From Larix sibirica (taxonomy: Eukaryota > Streptophyta > Pinopsida > Pinales > Pinaceae), in contig NWUY0300049515.1 in the NCBI GenBank assembly GCA_004151065.3, positions 22,305 to 32,828 of the forward strand: a stretch of DNA of 10,524 bases, in the 5' to 3' direction. Positions 6,776 through 10,524 of this stretch are shown piece by piece. The position numbers and the translations under genes were made by a program. A model generated the notes under the pieces. That model was not told the origin of the DNA. It saw nothing but the letters and a program-made list of their open reading frames with translations, and made no database searches. The stretch's first letter is position 1. Each line of letters opens with the position of its first letter.

Positions 6776-7289
6776 TTTTTCTAAGAGGACCAAACGGTCG
6801 TATTAACATACTAGGAAGAGCATGATATCCAAAAACCATTGTTAAGTGAAAAATAGACTTTTTCTACATAATCTCGCCTTATTATTAAGCAAATTCAGCC
6901 CCGACATAGTAGGAAGAAAATAAAGGAAGACCAAGAGAAAATAAAAGTGCCAAATCATGCATTAAATGCACTAAAGACTAGTGGGAAGCTTCAGCGACCA
7001 TTTAAGACCTCATCAACCTCTTTCCTATCTGAGTTTGATCCATAGTCATCCGACGCAAAGGATAGATGCAACTAGTCAATCAAAGCGCCTCTCCTGAATC
7101 TTGCATTTAGTCAATAACGACAGCAACAAGAAACTAGAATGGTATTGGGAACAACGACTGGGTCATCTCAAAGACTGATCTTGATAGCAAGGCGAGGTGG
7201 TTAGACAGGCCAAACTCTTTTTAGCCTTGTTGTGATAAAATATCACATTCCCTACCTAAAGGAAAAGAGATCAACAATGTTTCTCAATC
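6776..7289. mobile_element. 514-bp segment interrupting the second R1-R2 unit
   Basis: In unit a, R1 ends ...AAATG and continues directly as ACATTTATG. In unit b, AAATG (6771-6775) is followed by this segment, and AAATG recurs at 7290-7294 just before ACATTTATG. That is the pattern of an insertion with a 5-bp target duplication. The segment is less AT-rich than its surroundings. It contains a hairpin TGTGATA-aaa-TATCACA (7231-7247) and no ORF of note. No clear TG...CA ends or inverted termini are visible, so its class is unknown; a rearrangement is the alternative. Confidence 0.45.
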
Positions 7290-7436
7290 AAATGACATTT
7301 ATGTTGATTATATGTTGATTTCCTATAATGTGAGCTTAAAAGGCATATCTAGGAGTAGATTAGTAATTATGCATAGACAACACCTCATCATATTAAACAA
7401 CAATTATGTCAAGGTTGAGGAACCGTCTATAATGAT
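7290..7436. repeat. Direct repeat R2, copy b
   Basis: Shorter copy of R2. It keeps AAATGACATTTATGTTG at the start, GAGCTTAAAAGGCATATCTA in the middle and GTCAAGGTTGAGGAACC near the end. It lacks the palindrome-bearing 37-bp unit and one 23-bp unit. Confidence 0.85.
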
Positions 7437-7447
7437 GTGTTTATTTA

Positions 7448-7585
7448 CACATTTTTATAATAGAATGTTGATGACAAACAGGACAATTTTAATCTTGACC
7501 ATGAGTAACCATTTAGAATGGTGTTGTTAGTCACACATTTTTACAATAAAATATTGATTACAAATAGGATGATTCTAATCTTGAC
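7448..7585. repeat. 52-bp direct repeat pair
   Basis: CACATTTTTATAATAGAATG at 7448-7467 starts a 52-bp unit that recurs at 7534-7585. Both units end AATCTTGAC and they differ at about eight positions. The offset is 86 bp. Confidence 0.85.
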
Positions 7586-7737
7586 TTCTCATGGATTCTA
7601 TATGAAGAGCATGGTGTTGGAGGAGCCTAGTCAACTAGCCGACTAGGTCCTCTGACCAACCATAGTCGGGTCAGTCAAGTCGATCAGTTAGCTGATTGAA
7701 CTTACAGTTATAATTAAATAACTGCGTGTAAATTGCA

Positions 7738-7743
7738 TATATA
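7738..7743 (+). promoter_or_regulatory. TATA box of the solo LTR
   Basis: GCATATATAGG lies 124 bp into the solo LTR, a normal position for a short copia LTR promoter. Confidence 0.5.
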
Positions 7744-7866
7744 GGTTGGTGAGTCAAGGACATGTAGTAGAGATTGTACAACGTTTTATCTTTGTTAATA
7801 CAAAGGCTTGTTGTTGCGGTCCCACTTACTCTTTTATCGCTTTATGTTATATGTTCATGTGATCGT

Positions 7867-7886
7867 TTATATATGTGTGTGTGTGT
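7867..7886. repeat. (TA)n(TG)n microsatellite
   Basis: A TATATA run passes into thirteen bases of alternating TG (7874-7886), near the 3' end of the solo LTR. Confidence 0.85.
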
Positions 7887-7919
7887 AACCTATACAAATC
7901 CTAAGACTACAACACATGA

Positions 7920-8500
7920 CATTCAATAGATTTGTATTCTCCTCTTTTACTTGCATGTTGAATTACTTATCCATATAGTTTGTCTTTTTAACTTTGCATA
8001 TTGATTTCAGATTTTATAACTATCTGAATGATTTTCTTATGTTTTCCTTGAAGAAAGCATTTCCATGAAACCCTCAAGCACTTCTCCTCATTTCAAGGAT
8101 GATACCTAGTGTGAAGTGAGCCATTATAGAATTGTATGTTGCCCCAACAAAGACATCAAATGAAACCCACATTCACAAAGTCAACCAACACATAGACTTG
8201 ACACAAGACCTCTTGACCTCTTGCTTATTCTATTCACAACTCTCATCCACTACAGCTAGCCCACCAAGCTTTTAAAAAACAAATATCTCCTTGGTTTGAT
8301 TAGTCCAATGGTTCTCATTTTGACATATGGTTTACATGGATGGTGCCTTCCCATTTAAACATTTTTAACATCTATTTTCATGTGCCTATGTTAATCATTT
8401 CAATTAATCACCACTTTGTATATTATATCTTCCATGATTAAAGTAAGAACATCGAATCCATTGACCATGCGTGATGCAGGGGTACATCGAAATGGCAACC
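7920..8500. other. Unassigned AT-rich stretch
   Basis: No supportable gene, RNA or element terminus is seen. Short T-rich runs and scattered stops occur in all frames. Confidence 0.45.
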
Positions 8501-8516
8501 AATCCCTTATTTCATT

Positions 8517-8671
8517 TAGTTACCGAAAGTGTTCATTCCTATAGTTACCGGAAACCTCCGTTCCTGCACTTTCGCTATAGGAAAACAGAGTGCTTCAACT
8601 ACATCATCCTGACATCATTCCAAACTTCTTTACAGGATTGTAATACTACTTAATAACTTATATAGCGAAAG
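8517..8671. repeat. 25-bp tandem pair with overlapping inverted repeats
   Basis: TAGTTACCGAAAGTG... (8517-8541) and TAGTTACCGGAAACC... (8542-8566) are adjacent 25-bp units. Three perfect inverted pairs overlap them: CGAAAGTG (8524-8531) with CACTTTCG (8567-8574); TTCCTATAG (8536-8544) with CTATAGGAA (8575-8583); and CTTTCGCTATA (8569-8579) with TATAGCGAAAG (8661-8671). The pairings interlock or compete. No known element is recognised. Confidence 0.6.
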
Positions 8672-9454
8672 AAAAATTCAGTAATGATAGATCTGGAGTT
8701 TCCTTTAATTGAAACCTCTCTTCAGATCAATCAATGGCACAATTGCCAACATGGTCTCTGTAACTGATGACAGAAACGCTTTACATGCTCTGTTCTCTTC
8801 TTTCTCTGCAAACGCAGTAGATCTACAAATGAACGCCACAATTGAAACAAAACGCCCAATATCTATGGGAGCGATCTTCAATAATTGAATATACATTGTT
8901 TGCTGGGTGTTCTTATGTGTAGAGCGTATTCCAACCTAATGCGTTCTATTTCAAAAGCTGAGTGCTTTGCTTTATTTTTGTTCATCGCTCCTCCACAACA
9001 ATCCTCAAATGAATATCAACTCCAACAATGAGCACAAGTATCACCAACGCAAATCCTAGCTACATCCACAGATTCAAATGACTATTGGAACGCCATCCAG
9101 CAATCATACCTCAATTGACTACGATGCATACCAGGTTACCACGATTTGCAATTGAATACAATTTGTAATACGCATCACACAAGTGCCTTAATTCGTGGTC
9201 AAATTGCGATTTAACCCTGTCACTCTCATTCCACATACACATCCAATCTTAACGAGATTTCGATTGTCCACATACAATCGTTATGTAGTTAAACTCAAAT
9301 TCCATTTGGGTTGACAATCATGCAGTCACCCAATCCACTCTCGGCCATCAATTTACTACTGCGCACACAGGGTTTATATGCCTAATTTATACACAGGCAT
9401 TCATCTACTAGATCTGATCCTCAATCTCTACAATCAAATATTCTAAACAGTACC
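8672..9454. other. Unassigned stretch
   Basis: A 63-codon minus-strand frame (8896 to 8705, starting MYIQLLKIAPIDIG) looks mildly coding-like but matches nothing I know. The rest shows no gene or repeat that I can support. Confidence 0.35.
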
Positions 9455-9535
9455 TCCAGATTTATGACAGGTTTCATATACAGTGTCAAATTAGCTTGTT
9501 CGACACATTCCAGATTTATGCATGGGTTCACATAC
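9455..9535. repeat. 27-bp direct repeat pair, 54-bp offset
   Basis: TCCAGATTTATG begins both 9455-9481 and 9509-9535, and each ends CATATAC or CACATAC after a variable middle (about five mismatches). The exact doubling (27 and 54) may reflect an older tandem array. Confidence 0.65.
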
Positions 9536-9679
9536 TACAGGATTACTCTGGAATCCTCATACATCCTTTATATAGTCATTCACACAAACATAGAGGTTCT
9601 ATTCATCATCCATGCAGAGTATAATTTACATACAATAGACATCCACAAAGCACATCATCGAGATAGAGTATAATATAAA

Positions 9680-9694
9680 CATCCATCCATCCAT
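9680..9694. repeat. (CATC)n short microsatellite
   Basis: Three CATC units and a partial fourth run uninterrupted. Confidence 0.8.
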
Positions 9695-9871
9695 AAGCGA
9701 AGCCGAAATGCTTTAATATAAAACAATTTAACTTGTAGGTTATCCATGATTTATTCCTTCTTATTTTGTTTCAACAAGAAAGCCGAAATGAGCTGTTATT
9801 TGAAAATTGGAAACGAGCCAAATAATATAATTTCCTCGTAGAAGATAGCTAGAAACCAGTATAAATCCACC

Positions 9872-9900
9872 CACGTGTTATGACCCACGAACATAACACG
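9872..9900. promoter_or_regulatory. G-box embedded in a perfect hairpin
   Basis: CACGTG (9872-9877) is a G-box, the core bound by plant bZIP and bHLH factors. It overlaps the left arm of CGTGTTATG (9874-9882), whose perfect complement CATAACACG lies at 9892-9900 with a 9-base loop. If a minus-strand gene ends here, the hairpin would instead sit in or beyond its 3' UTR. Confidence 0.4.
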
Positions 9901-10249
9901 CCACCCAAAAAGTGCAACTTGAAATGCTGGATAATTACAACAGCTCAGAAGTCACACAAAATACACATGTGAAACACAAACATCAACCGATCAGACTAAA
10001 AATCATAGAAATGACCAGACTACAATAATTCATAATGTTTGCAGACAAGCTGCACATACACATCGTGATCGATCAGGATCTGCTTGCTTACAAGGGTATG
10101 ACATGCTCTTTAGCACAAATAAATATTTGGAAAAAAGACTTCACATCCATGTTAAACAGTCCTTCTGGAGCTGCTAGGCATACAAAAAGATCCATTATGC
10201 TCTTTAATATAAATCTTCAGATCATAAATGCATATGCATGTATGTGCAA

Positions 10250-10267
10250 CCATCTATGTCTAGATAG
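10250..10267. repeat. SINE target-site duplication, left
   Basis: It is identical over 18 bases to 10375-10392; the next bases on both sides differ, which sets the limits. Confidence 0.93.
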
Positions 10268-10374
10268 ACCCACAGGGCGTAGAGTAGGCGGTGAATGGGT
10301 GTACTGTTAAGGCACTCCTTGCGTAAGGTCACCAGTTCAAAACTCCATGGGTATGAGCCTTACAAAAAAAAAAG
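10268..10374 (+). mobile_element. tRNA-derived SINE with poly(A) tail
   Basis: The ~107-bp body has a pol III A-box-like TAGAGTAGGCGG (10280-10291) and a B box GTTCAAAAC (10335-10343) that fits GWTCRANNC, spaced as in a tRNA gene. It ends in ten A residues (10364-10373). It is flanked by perfect 18-bp duplications CCATCTATGTCTAGATAG at 10250-10267 and 10375-10392. Perfect long duplications and an intact tail indicate a fairly young insertion made by LINE machinery in trans. The A box has one departure from consensus. The family name is unknown. Confidence 0.92.
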
Positions 10375-10392
10375 CCATCTATGTCTAGATAG
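10375..10392. repeat. SINE target-site duplication, right
   Basis: Right-hand copy of the 18-bp duplication, beginning one base after the poly(A) run. Confidence 0.93.
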
Positions 10393-10444
10393 GCTTGATT
10401 TTGAAGTGTAGACCAATGAGAGAGAACACAAAGCATTTGAGGTC

Positions 10445-10524
10445 CTGCAAAAAAGCAAAAGCAATCGTGAGACAGCAGTTAATGCAAAATTCTAATAGGA
10501 AACGACGTATATTTCACAAAGTCC
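10445..10524 (-). other. Possible intron 3' end
   Basis: It is AT-rich and ends, on the minus strand, with a polypyrimidine tract and CAG. It runs off the right edge, so the donor site and upstream exon cannot be seen. Confidence 0.28.

Larger units (their letters stand above)
7615..7914 (+). mobile_element. Solo LTR, copia-like, 300 bp
   Basis: It starts TGTTGGAGGAGCC and ends GACTACAACA, so the termini are TGTTG...CAACA inverted repeats. It is flanked by CATGG (7610-7614) and CATGA (7915-7919), a 5-bp target duplication with one mismatch. It has a TATATA box at 7738-7743, a stretch near 7790-7812 that may be the transcript end region, and a dinucleotide run near its 3' end. No primer binding site, polypurine tract or coding sequence adjoins it. 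That is what recombination between two LTRs leaves. The orientation is taken from the TATA box and the TGTTGGA start typical of copia LTRs. Confidence 0.75.
9900..10444 (-). other. Possible terminal exon / 3' UTR of a leftward gene
   Basis: On the minus strand, 10483-10445 reads TTAACTG (branch-point-like), then a pyrimidine-rich run and TTTTTTGCAG, a strong plant 3' splice site, with exon sequence GACCTCAAATG starting at 10444. One frame reads DLKCFVFSLIGLHFKIKPI and stops at TAG; the others are also short. The following several hundred bases are T- and TGTGT-rich on this strand, as plant 3' UTRs often are. The left limit is arbitrary; no certain poly(A) signal was found. The SINE would lie inside this exon. 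Coding identity is unknown. Confidence 0.28.

Noticed and set aside
5691-7585. CRISPR-like repeat/spacer array
   Set aside because: Spacings are irregular (146-330 bp), units are long and diverged, and the context is plant retrotransposon DNA.
8766-8778. CTGATGA followed by GAAAC, resembling a hammerhead ribozyme core
   Set aside because: Only two bases separate the two conserved boxes, leaving no stem II, and no flanking stem I or III complement with a cleavage site was found.
8705-8896. Minus-strand 63-codon ORF
   Set aside because: Mildly coding-like residues but no known family, no clear splice sites and too short to call.
9464-9673. Plus-strand 69-codon ORF
   Set aside because: Composition is AT-rich and the frame covers a 27-bp direct repeat; no motif supports coding.
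10035-10310. Plus-strand 91-codon ORF
   Set aside because: It runs into the SINE and across its target duplication, so its C-terminus is transposon sequence; the upstream part has no recognisable domain and lies antisense to a possible 3' UTR.

Overview
The window looks like non-genic nuclear DNA from a seed plant: AT-rich, no complete host gene, and mostly layered, decayed transposable elements. The plant assignment rests on a Ty1/copia element with the plant-type initiator-tRNA-Met primer binding site (TGGTATCAGAGC), a Ty3/gypsy-like LTR junction, a hAT-like miniature element, a tRNA-derived SINE, and telobox and G-box motifs. A large repeat-rich genome such as a conifer would fit, but nothing here fixes the species.

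Left part (1-1824): the 5' end of a minus-strand Ty1/copia element. It has an ~804-bp LTR (1021-1824), the primer binding site (1009-1020) and a gag pseudogene (913 down to 1) with stops, a frameshift and a ~240-bp hAT-like insertion inside a codon run. The LTR carries a TATA box, a possible 51-codon leader ORF, a degenerate ~18-bp repeat array and a perfect hairpin in U3.

Middle-left (1825-4479): unassigned AT-rich DNA. It holds a 131-nt set of three nested or adjacent perfect helices (1870-2000), a two-copy ~52-bp tandem repeat (2621-2724), a cluster of TTGAC cores (2908-2995), an unidentified minus-strand ORF (2987-3310) and a 19-bp palindrome (3446-3464).

Middle (4480-7600): a probable minus-strand gypsy-type 3' LTR (about 4480-5461) with a polypurine tract (5465-5477). 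Beyond it lies a long, apparently non-coding internal region rich in direct repeats: three units with a conserved 18-bp CATGA...TCATG hairpin, two R1-R2 repeat units with small internal tandem arrays and a 22-bp perfect palindrome, and a 52-bp pair. A 514-bp segment flanked by AAATG appears to interrupt the second R1-R2 unit. No pol domain was recognised, so the element may be a non-autonomous derivative.

Right part (7601-10524): a plus-strand 300-bp solo LTR (7615-7914) with near-perfect 5-bp target duplications, then mostly unassigned DNA with a knot of overlapping inverted repeats (8517-8671), a short repeat pair (9455-9535) and a G-box hairpin (9872-9900). Near the right edge is a textbook SINE (10268-10374) with perfect 18-bp target duplications. 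It lies just downstream, on the minus strand, of a good-looking 3' splice site at 10444/10445. This could be the last exon or 3' UTR of a host gene running leftward into the window. There is no operon-like organisation; the relationships are insertions of one element into another.
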